From NCBI RefSeq assembly GCF_000145615.1, contig NC_014410.1, positions 1,158,001-1,222,000 of the forward strand: DNA of 64,000 nt, read 5' to 3'. Every line of letters starts with the position of its first letter. Within the stretch, counting starts at the first letter, position 1. The notes beneath the pieces were generated by a model. It had not been told where the DNA came from, searched no databases, and saw only the letters and a list, made by a program, of their open reading frames with translations. The position numbers and the translations under genes were made by a program. Positions 36,636 through 45,093 of this stretch are shown here, piece after piece. Source of the DNA: Thermoanaerobacterium thermosaccharolyticum DSM 571. Its GTDB lineage: Bacteria; Bacillota; Thermoanaerobacteria; Thermoanaerobacterales; Thermoanaerobacteraceae.

Positions 36636-37627
36636 TGAACTTGAACTACGCTGAATTTTTAGAAATTGTAAATAAAAGTTTTTTACCTGCTTATGTTTTT
36701 TACGGTGAAGAAAGGTTTCTAATAGATGAAGCAGTTAAAAAGTTAAAGAACAAATTGCTAACTGATGGTACGGACATCATGAATTTGTCCATTATAGAGA
36801 ATGTAGATGACAAAAATGTTATAGACAGCCTTGAAACGCTTCCGTTTATGTCGGATCATAGGCTTATTTTGATAAAAGATGATGAGTTTTTTAAAAAGTT
36901 AAATGATAGTACCATAAATAACATTATTAAACATATAGAAGATGGTGACACAAATAATTGTATTGCATTTATATTTGGCGATAAAATTGATATGAGGAAA
37001 AAATTATTTAAAACAATAAGCAAAGTGGGTGCAATAGTAAATTTTGAACATTTGAAATATGAAGAGGCTGTCAATTATGTAGGATTTTTTGTAAGAAAGT
37101 ACGGCAAAGTCATTAAGAAACCTGTGGCTGAATACATTGTCAAAAATATAGGTGTAGATTTGTATAGGTTGTTAAATGAAGTAAAAAAGTTTGTGTCATA
37201 CAGCAATGATAAAGAGATACTTATAGATGATGTGAAATTCTTGATATCTTCGAATATAAGTGAAAGTGTGTTTAGATTAGTGAATGCTATTGGTTTAAAA
37301 CAAGAAAGCACAGCTATATATGTTTTAAATAAGATGATTGCCAATGCTGAAAATCCTATAGGTATTTTAGCAATGATTGGAAGGCAGTTTCGAATCCTAC
37401 TTAAAGCTAAATATTTTTTGAAGCAAAATCTTGACAGAAAGGAATTACAGTCAAGACTTGGGATTCCATACTTTTCAATCAATGATATTATTGAGCAATC
37501 AAAAAGATTTGAAGAAGATGATTTGATAGATGCTTATGAATTATGTGTAAAATGTGATAGAGAGTTAAAATTAAGCTATGATGGTAATGTCGTCCTAGAA
37601 TCGCTTATAAGAAAATTATGCAATTAA
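36635..37627 (+). CDS. holA: DNA polymerase III subunit delta
   Basis: 330 residues. AYVFYGEERFLIDEAVKKLK at the N terminus and the C-terminal ILAMIGRQFRILLKAKYFLK are the family blocks. Delta opens the sliding clamp in the clamp loader. It follows comEC and precedes rpsT in convergent orientation, as in Bacillus (comEC-yqeN-rpsT). Confidence 0.93.
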   Translation: MNLNYAEFLEIVNKSFLPAYVFYGEERFLIDEAVKKLKNKLLTDGTDIMNLSIIENVDDKNVIDSLETLPFMSDHRLILIKDDEFFKKLNDSTINNIIKHIEDGDTNNCIAFIFGDKIDMRKKLFKTISKVGAIVNFEHLKYEEAVNYVGFFVRKYGKVIKKPVAEYIVKNIGVDLYRLLNEVKKFVSYSNDKEILIDDVKFLISSNISESVFRLVNAIGLKQESTAIYVLNKMIANAENPIGILAMIGRQFRILLKAKYFLKQNLDRKELQSRLGIPYFSINDIIEQSKRFEEDDLIDAYELCVKCDRELKLSYDGNVVLESLIRKLCN

Positions 37628-37654
37628 AAAAGCGTACGTTGTACGCTTTTTTAA
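37624..37654. terminator. Bidirectional terminator between holA and rpsT
   Basis: Perfect 14-bp stem (37624-37637 with 37641-37654), loop GTT, with A-run and T-run arms serving both converging genes. Confidence 0.92.
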
Positions 37655-37917
37655 GCATTTAATGCGTTAAACTTTGCATATAATCTTGACTTTTTCCTTG
37701 CAACTGTATTTCTATGCAATGTACCTTTTGAGTAAGCTTTGTCAAGCTCTCTAATTGCATTAATTAATGCAGCTCTAGTATTATCTATATTACCTTCTGC
37801 TAAATTCTTTTCGAATTTAGAAATAGCCGTTCTTACTCTTGACTTTATTATTTTATTTTCTAACGTTCTCCTTTTCGTTACAAGTATTCTTTTCTTAGCG
37901 GACTTTATGTTTGCCAA
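37651..37917 (-). CDS. rpsT: 30S ribosomal protein S20
   Basis: 88 residues beginning ANIKSAKKRILVTKRRTLEN and ending KSRLYAKFNALNA. TTG 37917 is the likely start: the site GAGGAGGTG lies just upstream, and the in-frame GTG at 37926 is part of that site. Non-ATG starts of rpsT occur elsewhere and are linked to autoregulation in E. coli. Confidence 0.95.
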   Translation of the reverse strand: MANIKSAKKRILVTKRRTLENKIIKSRVRTAISKFEKNLAEGNIDNTRAALINAIRELDKAYSKGTLHRNTVARKKSRLYAKFNALNA

Positions 37918-37948
37918 ACCATTCACCTCCTCAAATCAATCAAATGTA

Positions 37949-37977
37949 ATTTTACCACGAAAAAACATTTTTTGCAA
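37949..37977 (-). promoter_or_regulatory. Sigma-A promoter of rpsT
   Basis: On the minus strand TTGCAA (37972-37977), 17-base spacer, TAAAAT (37949-37954) preceded by TGG (extended -10). Confidence 0.75.
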
Positions 37978-37997
37978 TATAATTATCAGGTAAGACG

Positions 37998-38028
37998 TGA
38001 ATTAGCAGTTTTTTTGTGGCGAATAATA
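37998..38028 (+). promoter_or_regulatory. Possible sigma-G-type promoter before the membrane protein and gpr
   Basis: TGAATT at 37998-38003 and AATAATA at 38022-38028 with an 18-base spacer, compared with TGAATA and CATACTA of sigma-G. Gpr is made in the forespore in Bacillus, which fits. Matches are partial. Confidence 0.35.
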
Positions 38029-38067
38029 TTTTTCAAATTGTCAATTATATTTATAGGAGGTGATTTT

Positions 38068-38394
38068 ATGTTGAAAGCGATAATAAGGTTTGTCGTATCA
38101 GCAATTGTTTTAATGATAGTAGGTTACCTAGTTCCTGGTTTTAGTGTTGCGGGATTTTGGGGTGCTTTGATATCGGCAATAGTAATAGCGTTACTAGGCT
38201 ATATAGTGGAGGCGTTGCTAGGTAAAAATATTTCTCCCAGAAGTAGGGGTATAGTTGGATTTGTAGTAGCGGCAATTGTAATATATGTATCTCAGTTTAT
38301 AGTTCCAACAATACATGCTACTATACTAGGTTCTATAATAGCCGCATTTGTCATCGGGCTTGTTGATGCTTTTATCCCTACAGAATTGAGGTGA
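38068..38394 (+). CDS. Small four-helix membrane protein (phage-holin-like PF04020 family)
   Basis: 108 residues with four hydrophobic segments and the pattern VVSAIVLMIVGYLVPGFSVAGFWGALISAIVIAL, typical of the family annotated phage holin family or YvlD. No phage genes are nearby, so a holin role is unlikely. It lies 4 bases before gpr, suggesting expression in the forespore. ATG 38068 with the site AGGAGGTGA. Confidence 0.8.
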   Translation: MLKAIIRFVVSAIVLMIVGYLVPGFSVAGFWGALISAIVIALLGYIVEALLGKNISPRSRGIVGFVVAAIVIYVSQFIVPTIHATILGSIIAAFVIGLVDAFIPTELR

Positions 38395-38398
38395 GATT

Positions 38399-39370
38399 AT
38401 GTTCAGCATAAGGACAGATCTTGCTGTAGAAGCCCGTGAGCTATATAAAGATGGACATGCTGGAGAAATACCTGGAGTTTCAATCGATGAAAAAGAAGAA
38501 GATGGCATTAAGGTAGTAAAAGTAAGTATATTAAATGACGAAGGCGCTAAAGCAATGGGGAAACCAATAGGTGATTATATAACTATAGAGGCGCCTGATT
38601 TGAGATATAGGGATATTGAGCTTGAGGACAAAGTGGCACAAAAACTTGCGGATGTTATAAAGGAAATTTCAAATGTTAATGTAAATATTAAAACACTTGT
38701 CATTGGCCTTGGAAATTGGAATGTAACGCCAGATGCATTGGGACCTAAAGTTATAGAAAATATTGTTGTGACTCGTCATTTGAAGGAACTAGCTCCTCTG
38801 CAATTTGGTGATAATATATGTTCTGTAAGTGCAATGGCTCCAGGTGTATTGGGTATTACCGGTATAGAAACTGCAGAAATTGTAAAAAGCATAGTTGATA
38901 AGATAAAACCTGATTTAGTTATTACTATTGATGCTCTTGCATCTAGGCGTATTGAAAGATTAGCTACAACAATACAAATATCAAATACAGGTATTAGCCC
39001 CGGTTCTGGAATCGGAAACAAAAGATCGGCTATTAACATGGAGAGTTTAGGGGTACCTGTCGTGGCTGTAGGCGTACCTACTGTAGTGGATGCTGCCACT
39101 ATTGCCAATGATGCTATAGATCATCTGGAAAGTACATTAATAAAAAATACAACCAGCAATAGTCCACTTTATAATGTATTAAAAAATATGGATAAGGAAG
39201 ATAAATACGCTCTTATTAAAGAGGTATTGAGTCCTGATGAAAACCTCATAGTTACTCCTAAAGAAATTGACCTTCTTATAAAAAATATTTCATCTATACT
39301 GTCACGGGGAATTAATTTAGCTTTACAGCCTAATTTGACAGTAGATGAGATGAATCAACTTGTACATTAA
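38399..39370 (+). CDS. gpr: Germination protease Gpr (spore protease)
   Basis: 323 residues. The start FSIRTDLAVEARELY and the cleavage-like segment AGEIPGVSI match the Gpr zymogen; GLGNWNVTPDALGPKV and TIDALASRRIERL are conserved core blocks. It is made in the forespore, activates itself late and degrades the small acid-soluble spore proteins on germination. It is followed by spoIIP, as in Bacillus. Confidence 0.95.
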   Translation: MFSIRTDLAVEARELYKDGHAGEIPGVSIDEKEEDGIKVVKVSILNDEGAKAMGKPIGDYITIEAPDLRYRDIELEDKVAQKLADVIKEISNVNVNIKTLVIGLGNWNVTPDALGPKVIENIVVTRHLKELAPLQFGDNICSVSAMAPGVLGITGIETAEIVKSIVDKIKPDLVITIDALASRRIERLATTIQISNTGISPGSGIGNKRSAINMESLGVPVVAVGVPTVVDAATIANDAIDHLESTLIKNTTSNSPLYNVLKNMDKEDKYALIKEVLSPDENLIVTPKEIDLLIKNISSILSRGINLALQPNLTVDEMNQLVH

Positions 39371-39379
39371 AATTGTAAT

Positions 39380-39433
39380 AAAGCACTTCTCTTATGAATA
39401 TTTTATAGTATAAAAACAAAAGAGAGGTGCTTT
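39380..39433 (+). repeat. 14-bp inverted repeat covering the spoIIP ribosome site
   Basis: AAAGCACTTCTCTT (39380-39393) pairs with AAGAGAGGTGCTTT (39420-39433), one G-U pair, loop of 26 bases. The right arm holds AGAGGTG, the ribosome site of spoIIP. No T run follows, so it is not a standard terminator. Confidence 0.75.
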
Positions 39434-39435
39434 CG

Positions 39436-40623
39436 TTGTACAGAAGTTCATTAAAGTATTATCGCATTAAAAAGATTTCTTTTCTTATTTTACTGCTTTT
39501 TAATATCTTGTTTTATAGATGGCTAATGACTGACAATATAAAAGCATCAAGTATAAATTTTGTTACAGAAGCATTTGCAGAGGAGTACAACAACATAGAT
39601 GGTGCATTCATAACTGCTTTAAATTATACAATGCCTGCAGTTGATGTAAGTTACAAAACGCAAGGTTTTTATAATAGAGATTTAACTATTGCTTCAATGT
39701 TTAATCTTAGCCAAAACGATCCACTTAAAATATTAAAATATCAAATTCCCATCATATCTCAAATAGATATTAATACAAATAAAAAGGCTTCTATAACACA
39801 ACTTACAAGTAATCAAAAAGACACTGCTAACAAAAACGCAGATAATAAAGTTACAGATGTAGTTTCAAAAAATAATGCTACTGCACCTGACAAACCAATT
39901 GCTAATGGTACTACACCTGATAAACCTTTAATACTGCTTTATCATACACATACAATGGAATCGTACGTTGCAACTGAAAAAAACAAGTATGTAGCCACAT
40001 ATGGCTATGATAGGACGAATGACCTTAATTATAACATGGTTAGGGTTGGAGATAGTTTAGCCAATTACTTGATGAATGATTACGGGATAGGCGTACTGCA
40101 CGATCGTGCCATACACGATTACAATTATGATCAGTCATATTATAATTCTTCTCTTTCTGTTAAAAAATACCTTGATGAATATCCATCGATAAAAGTTACG
40201 ATAGATTTACATCGAGATGGATATGGAAGTGTTATGCAGCCTGGTGTTGATAGTATACCGGTTTTAAGCAATTTATCAAATCAAGCGTATAGAAAAAAAT
40301 ATATCATGGATATCAATGGACAAACCGCAGCAAAAGTCCTCCTTATCATTGGATCTAGAAGGACTGCTGAAATGAAGGAAGATTGGAAGAAAAATTATGA
40401 ATTTGCAAAACAAATTAGCGACAAGTTGAACGAATTATATCCAGGTATGTCCTTAGGGATAGAGGTTCATCAGTATGCTGAATATAACCAGCATTTTTCA
40501 GAAAAAGGCATATTAATTGAGTTGGGTAGCAATTACAATACTCTTGAAGAAGCTTTAAATACAACGCCATATCTTGCTAAGGCCATATATGAGGTATTAA
40601 AGGATGATGGGCTTGCTAAATAA
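39436..40623 (+). CDS. spoIIP: Stage II sporulation protein P
   Basis: About 395 residues. One N-terminal membrane helix (ISFLILLLFNILFYRWLM), a low-complexity linker, and the SpoIIP domain with LLYHTHTMESYV, KVTIDLHRDGYG and GIEVHQYAEYNQHFSEKGIL. It is an amidase and endopeptidase that with SpoIID thins septal peptidoglycan during engulfment. TTG 39436 lies 6 bases after AGAGGTG; GTG 39427 is within that site. Confidence 0.93.
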   Translation: MYRSSLKYYRIKKISFLILLLFNILFYRWLMTDNIKASSINFVTEAFAEEYNNIDGAFITALNYTMPAVDVSYKTQGFYNRDLTIASMFNLSQNDPLKILKYQIPIISQIDINTNKKASITQLTSNQKDTANKNADNKVTDVVSKNNATAPDKPIANGTTPDKPLILLYHTHTMESYVATEKNKYVATYGYDRTNDLNYNMVRVGDSLANYLMNDYGIGVLHDRAIHDYNYDQSYYNSSLSVKKYLDEYPSIKVTIDLHRDGYGSVMQPGVDSIPVLSNLSNQAYRKKYIMDINGQTAAKVLLIIGSRRTAEMKEDWKKNYEFAKQISDKLNELYPGMSLGIEVHQYAEYNQHFSEKGILIELGSNYNTLEEALNTTPYLAKAIYEVLKDDGLAK

Positions 40624-40645
40624 TGAGGTTTTTAACCTCATTATT
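40619..40645. terminator. Bidirectional terminator between spoIIP and cwlD
   Basis: Perfect 12-bp stem (40619-40630 with 40634-40645), loop TTT. It includes both stop codons. Confidence 0.85.
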
Positions 40646-41354
40646 CGTTTTTAAAGTATTTTTCTAGACCGTCGATTATGCCATCTGATAATTTTGATAA
40701 ATATTCTCTGCTTTGTAATAGATTTTTGTCGCTATTATTTGTAATAAAGCCAAGTTCTACTAAAACACCTGTCTTTTTTGCATTTGTTAATAGAAAATAG
40801 TCAGCAATGTTTGGATTTCTATTTATTCCAGTTGCGGCATTTAGAGATTTTTGTATATATAGAGCTAATGTTTTGTTGCTTTCATTAGCATTTGAGTAAA
40901 AGACCATAGGCCCATTAACGTAAGGAGCATTTGCAACTGCGTTAACATGGATGCTTAGATAAATATCTATTTTATTGTTATTAATCATGTTTACTCTTGA
41001 CTTTAAGTCTCGTCTATGCCTGTAGTCGTTATCGTTACAAAGGTTTTCTAACGATATATCTTTATCTCTAGTCATAATTACTTTAGCGCCATGACTTATT
41101 AGTTTTGATTTCAAAATCATGGATGCTTCTAAATTGATGTTTTTTTCTAATAGATTGCCTGAACTGGTACCTCCATCAATACCACCATGTCCAGGGTCTA
41201 TAAGTATGGTTTTTCCTTTTAATTCATTTGGAGTTGAAAATGCAATCAAAGTATTGCTAATAAATAGCAGTATTGTGGATAAAAGTACCACAAATATGGT
41301 ACAATATATATAAATAAACTTTTTAAAGCTGTCAGAACTAAATATTTTTTTCAA
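40641..41354 (-). CDS. cwlD: Cortex-specific N-acetylmuramoyl-L-alanine amidase CwlD
   Basis: About 237 residues: N-terminal membrane helix and an Amidase_3 domain with DPGHGGIDGG (Zn His), LLEKNINLEAS (Zn Glu), HVNAVAN (Zn His) and VELGFITN (catalytic Glu). CwlD begins muramic-delta-lactam formation in spore cortex. TTG 41354 lies 8 bases after GGAGGC; the upstream TTG 41369 forms part of the ribosome site. Confidence 0.92.
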   Translation of the reverse strand: MKKIFSSDSFKKFIYIYCTIFVVLLSTILLFISNTLIAFSTPNELKGKTILIDPGHGGIDGGTSSGNLLEKNINLEASMILKSKLISHGAKVIMTRDKDISLENLCNDNDYRHRRDLKSRVNMINNNKIDIYLSIHVNAVANAPYVNGPMVFYSNANESNKTLALYIQKSLNAATGINRNPNIADYFLLTNAKKTGVLVELGFITNNSDKNLLQSREYLSKLSDGIIDGLEKYFKNE

Positions 41355-41456
41355 TTTAAATGCCTCCAATCTAGTTTTATGTTAAGACAAAATGAGGCTT
41401 ATTATACTGTATATAATTAAAATAATTGGGTGAATTTACTATACAAGGAGGTTGCA

Positions 41457-43655
41457 ATGAGAAAAAAGTCAGTACTGTTTTTGATTTTGATACTTTTGTT
41501 TTTAAATATCTATTCTATTGGATATGCTAAAACAGATGTTAGAAGTAAAAAAGCAGTAGTATTTATATTGAATAGAGTTACGATAAAAGATTATTTAGAA
41601 AATGATTTAAAAAACATAAAAAAGATGATAGACAATGGTACATACGGGCTTATGACGGTAAACTCGGATGGAGGTAGATCTGAGGAAAATGTGTTTATGA
41701 CAATCGGCACAGGCACACGAGCTGTAGGATCAAGTTTTGCTTCTTTAAATTTCAATTCATGGGAATCAATTGAAGGCAATAAGGCATCAACTATTTTTCA
41801 AAGGAATACTGGTGTATCTCCTAAAGAAGGTCAGATTTTAAATTTAGATATAGCACAAATTATTAGAAACAATTCTAAAAGAAATCATATTATAAGGCCG
41901 GGACTTCTAGGAGATGAACTTACGAAGACGGGATATAGCATTGCTGTATTTGGCAACGAGGATACAGATACTGATTATAAAAGATATGCTCCTTTAATAG
42001 GCATGAATTACAGCGGTATCGTGCCTTATGGAGATGTCAGCGAAAGAGTGTTAAGAAAGGATCCTTTAAGACCATACGGTATTTCTACTGATTATGACAG
42101 GATGTATAAAGAATATATTGGTGTCAAAGATAACATAGATTTAACTATTTTTGATTTAGGTGATACTGCGAGAGCGAATGATTATCAAAATAGTGGACTT
42201 GATAAAATAAACGTACAAAATAGAAAGAAAGCATTGCAAGATGCGGATAATTTCATCGGAAGGATACTAACTAGCAATGACAAAAATACTTTATACATGA
42301 TTGTGACACCACTACCTCCGTCGGCAGAAATGGGACAGAACGATTTTTTGGCACCTGTTGTAATGTACGGAAATGGTATTGAGTCTAATAAGTATATAAC
42401 TTCTGAGACGACAAAGAGGATTGGAATCGTCACGAACATGGATGTATTGCCGACAATATTAAATTATTTTGATTTAGATGTACCGGCTTTTGTAACTGGG
42501 CATAAATTGTATTCATCAGGTGTTGATGGTAGCCTATTACAACTTAGCAATTTAGAAAAGCAGCTTACGTACAACTATACATATAGATCTCCTTTTTTAA
42601 AAACGTACGTCGTACTGCAGATTGTTATATTGATATTATCTATAGTCGTCTTAATATTTTTCAAAAAATACTCTGTTTACATGAAACCTTTGCTGCTTTT
42701 AATACCTATCATGCCTCTGAGTTTTTTGCTGCTGCCTATTTTTGATTATACAAGTGTACCTATTAGCATTTTAGGGATTGCTTCAATGACGCTGTTTTTT
42801 GCTTTAATTTTCTATAATATAAGCAGCAAAAGCAGTTTTCGATATTTTTCTATTGCTTTTTTAACTGCCGCTATTTTAATCGTTGATATGTTTACTGGTT
42901 ATAATCTTTTAAAAAATTCTTTTTTAAGTTATGATGTCATTGCAGGAGCGAGGTTTTATGGAATCGGAAACGAGTATATGGGAATCTTGATTGGGGCAAC
43001 ATTGTGCTTTAATCTTTTATCTTTTGAGGTGTTTAATAAAGCAAATAAAAAATATTTAATATCTGCTAATATATTGTTTTATATAGCTGTACTTTACTTT
43101 ATAGCATCGCCTTCTGTCGGGACAAATGTCGGTGGCAGTATAGCTGCGTTTGCCGCTTTTTCTGTATCTACTATGTATTTATTTGGGAAAAGATTAAATT
43201 TAAAAAATATTTCATTGGTTGTTATAAGCATCGTGGTTCTGCTATTTTTGCTGTTTTATGCCGACTCTTTAAGACCAGTTTCACAGCAGACGCACATAGG
43301 ACAAACATTTAATCTGGTTAAAAACAATGGACTTTACCCGCTTTTTCAAATATTTATAAGGAAAATAAGTATGAATTTGAAGCTCTTTAGATATTCGATT
43401 TGGAGTAAGGTATTGATTACTCTGATATTTGTGCTTTTTGTGCTTTTTTATAAACCGATGGGAGCCATGAAGAAAATTTTAAATGAACACAGATTTATTT
43501 ATATATGCTTTTTTTCAACGATAGTTGGAAGCATTTTTGCCCTTATTTTTAATGATTCAGGCGTTGTTGCCGCTGCAACTATGATGGTTTATACAGGACC
43601 AATGCTTATTGACTTTATTATCGATGAGAATAGAGAAATTGAATCTAGGAGCTGA
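41457..43655 (+). CDS. Large membrane protein with an alkaline-phosphatase-like extracellular domain
   Basis: About 732 residues: signal peptide, an outer domain (about 30-370), then about ten membrane helices. The outer domain has fold marks of the alkaline phosphatase superfamily (AVVFILNRVTIKDYLEN start; NMDVLPTILNYFDLDVPAFVTGHKLYS near its end), but the usual DHG metal motif is replaced by PLPPSAEMGQNDF. The membrane half contains GARFYGIGNEYMGILIG, a block I recall as conserved in unnamed Firmicutes proteins. It is followed after 5 bases by a GT4 glycosyltransferase, suggesting envelope polymer assembly or modification. Function unknown. Confidence 0.75.
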   Translation: MRKKSVLFLILILLFLNIYSIGYAKTDVRSKKAVVFILNRVTIKDYLENDLKNIKKMIDNGTYGLMTVNSDGGRSEENVFMTIGTGTRAVGSSFASLNFNSWESIEGNKASTIFQRNTGVSPKEGQILNLDIAQIIRNNSKRNHIIRPGLLGDELTKTGYSIAVFGNEDTDTDYKRYAPLIGMNYSGIVPYGDVSERVLRKDPLRPYGISTDYDRMYKEYIGVKDNIDLTIFDLGDTARANDYQNSGLDKINVQNRKKALQDADNFIGRILTSNDKNTLYMIVTPLPPSAEMGQNDFLAPVVMYGNGIESNKYITSETTKRIGIVTNMDVLPTILNYFDLDVPAFVTGHKLYSSGVDGSLLQLSNLEKQLTYNYTYRSPFLKTYVVLQIVILILSIVVLIFFKKYSVYMKPLLLLIPIMPLSFLLLPIFDYTSVPISILGIASMTLFFALIFYNISSKSSFRYFSIAFLTAAILIVDMFTGYNLLKNSFLSYDVIAGARFYGIGNEYMGILIGATLCFNLLSFEVFNKANKKYLISANILFYIAVLYFIASPSVGTNVGGSIAAFAAFSVSTMYLFGKRLNLKNISLVVISIVVLLFLLFYADSLRPVSQQTHIGQTFNLVKNNGLYPLFQIFIRKISMNLKLFRYSIWSKVLITLIFVLFVLFYKPMGAMKKILNEHRFIYICFFSTIVGSIFALIFNDSGVVAAATMMVYTGPMLIDFIIDENREIESRS

Positions 43656-43660
43656 TATAA

Positions 43661-44785
43661 ATGGAAAAAATAAAAGTCATGCATATAATAAGGGCAGCTG
43701 AAGGAGGAATGAAAAAGCATTTATTGTCTATACTGCTTGGTCTTGATAAAGAAAAGTACCAATTGGCAGTAGGATGCTCCTTTGACAAAAATACAAGTGA
43801 TTATTTGCATGAAAATGGAGTCTTAGTTTATCATGTTGATATTTGCGATGGATTAAATGTTTCAAAAGATGCAAGTGCAATTATTAAAATCCGCAATATG
43901 ATAAGGGATTTTAAACCAGAAATAATTCACTTTCATGGAGCAAAAGCGTCTTTAATAGGAAGATTTGCATGTTTTGGGTACAACTTAAAGATTGTTATGA
44001 CAGTACACAATTTTCCAGAATATAAAAGAATGAATAAGATAAAGAAGAGACTTTATCTTAGTATGAATAAATACTTAAACAAGAAGACGAATGCAATAAT
44101 AACTGTATCAGAAGCTTTAAAGAGAGCAATTGTAGATGAAGAAAATATTGCTCCTGAAAAAGTAAAAGTAATTTACAATTGTGTTGACTTATCAACATAT
44201 GTAGATAATCCATCTCTTGATTTTAGAAAAGAATACAATTTAGAGCCAGACACATTATTAATCGGTTGTATTTCGAGATTAATACCATCTAAAGGTGTGC
44301 AAGATTTGATTAAAGCATTGGAAATACTTAAAGGTAGAGTAAAAGTCTTTGCTTTTGTGGCAGGCGATGGGCCGTATCTTAATTATTTACAGGATATGGT
44401 ACAGAAGGCGAAACTTGAAAATATTCGGTTTTTAGGTTATAGAAATGATATAAATGATTTTTTAAGAAATATAGATATTTTTGTTTTGCCTTCACATAGT
44501 GAGGGTTTTGGCATTTCAGTGGCTGAGGCGATGACATTGGGTGTACCGGTCATTGCAACAAATGTAGGTGGAATACCAGAGATAATAGAAAATAATGAAG
44601 ATGGAATAATTGTGAATCCTGAAAGTCCAAATGATTTAGCGAATGCCATTGAAATTCTTGCAACAAATACTGATTTGAGAAATAAATTTTCAAAAAAAGG
44701 CAGAGAATATATCGTAAGTAATTTTTCAAAAGAAAAGATGTTAAATGATATAGATATTTTGTATGAAAATCTTAGGAGGAAATGA
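43661..44785 (+). CDS. Family 4 glycosyltransferase
   Basis: 374 residues, GT-B fold. GGMKKHLLSILLGL near the N terminus and the donor-binding block PSHSEGFGISVAEAMTLGVPVIATNVGGIPEII near residue 280 carry the EX7E motif of GT4 retaining enzymes. It would add a sugar from a nucleotide donor to a lipid or polymer on the cytoplasmic face. Donor and acceptor are unknown. It lies between the large membrane protein and a small membrane protein, overlapping the latter by 4 bases. Confidence 0.9.
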   Translation: MEKIKVMHIIRAAEGGMKKHLLSILLGLDKEKYQLAVGCSFDKNTSDYLHENGVLVYHVDICDGLNVSKDASAIIKIRNMIRDFKPEIIHFHGAKASLIGRFACFGYNLKIVMTVHNFPEYKRMNKIKKRLYLSMNKYLNKKTNAIITVSEALKRAIVDEENIAPEKVKVIYNCVDLSTYVDNPSLDFRKEYNLEPDTLLIGCISRLIPSKGVQDLIKALEILKGRVKVFAFVAGDGPYLNYLQDMVQKAKLENIRFLGYRNDINDFLRNIDIFVLPSHSEGFGISVAEAMTLGVPVIATNVGGIPEIIENNEDGIIVNPESPNDLANAIEILATNTDLRNKFSKKGREYIVSNFSKEKMLNDIDILYENLRRK

Positions 44786-45051
44786 AAAGTTTGAGCAGAG
44801 TTAAAGAAAGAAAGGAAAGATTAAGAAAAATAAGGCGTATATACTTTCTTTTATCAATTTATATAATCTTTATTGTGCTTTGCCTATTTCGAGTTGATTA
44901 TACATTTAATACTTTTACAACAGGGGAAGCTAAACAAAACTTATTTAAGATTAATATTGAAAGAAATTTCATTGATATAACACTTTTTGGGGAAAATAAG
45001 CAATTTTCACTAAAAGGTGTACTTGATATTTTCAAATCTCTTTATAACTAA
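44782..45051 (+). CDS. Small single-pass membrane protein of unknown function
   Basis: 89 residues: a very basic N terminus (RVKERKERLRKIRR), one membrane helix (IYFLLSIYIIFIVLCLF), then an outer segment of about 50 residues. ATG 44782 lies only two bases after AGGAGG, and TTG 44791 eleven bases after it, so the start is uncertain. It ends the envelope-like group and precedes lepA. Confidence 0.7.
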   Translation: MKSLSRVKERKERLRKIRRIYFLLSIYIIFIVLCLFRVDYTFNTFTTGEAKQNLFKINIERNFIDITLFGENKQFSLKGVLDIFKSLYN

Positions 45052-45061
45052 TTTTTTATGC

Positions 45062-45067
45062 TATAAT
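45062..45067 (+). promoter_or_regulatory. Extended -10 box of lepA
   Basis: TATAAT preceded by TGC, 26 bases before the lepA start. No clear -35. Confidence 0.5.
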
Positions 45068-45093
45068 ATTAATATGTGTGAAGGAGGTTTGAA

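Noticed and set aside
38068-38394. Possible prophage lysis gene (holin)
   Set aside because: No other phage genes are nearby, and it is four bases from gpr in a sporulation neighbourhood.
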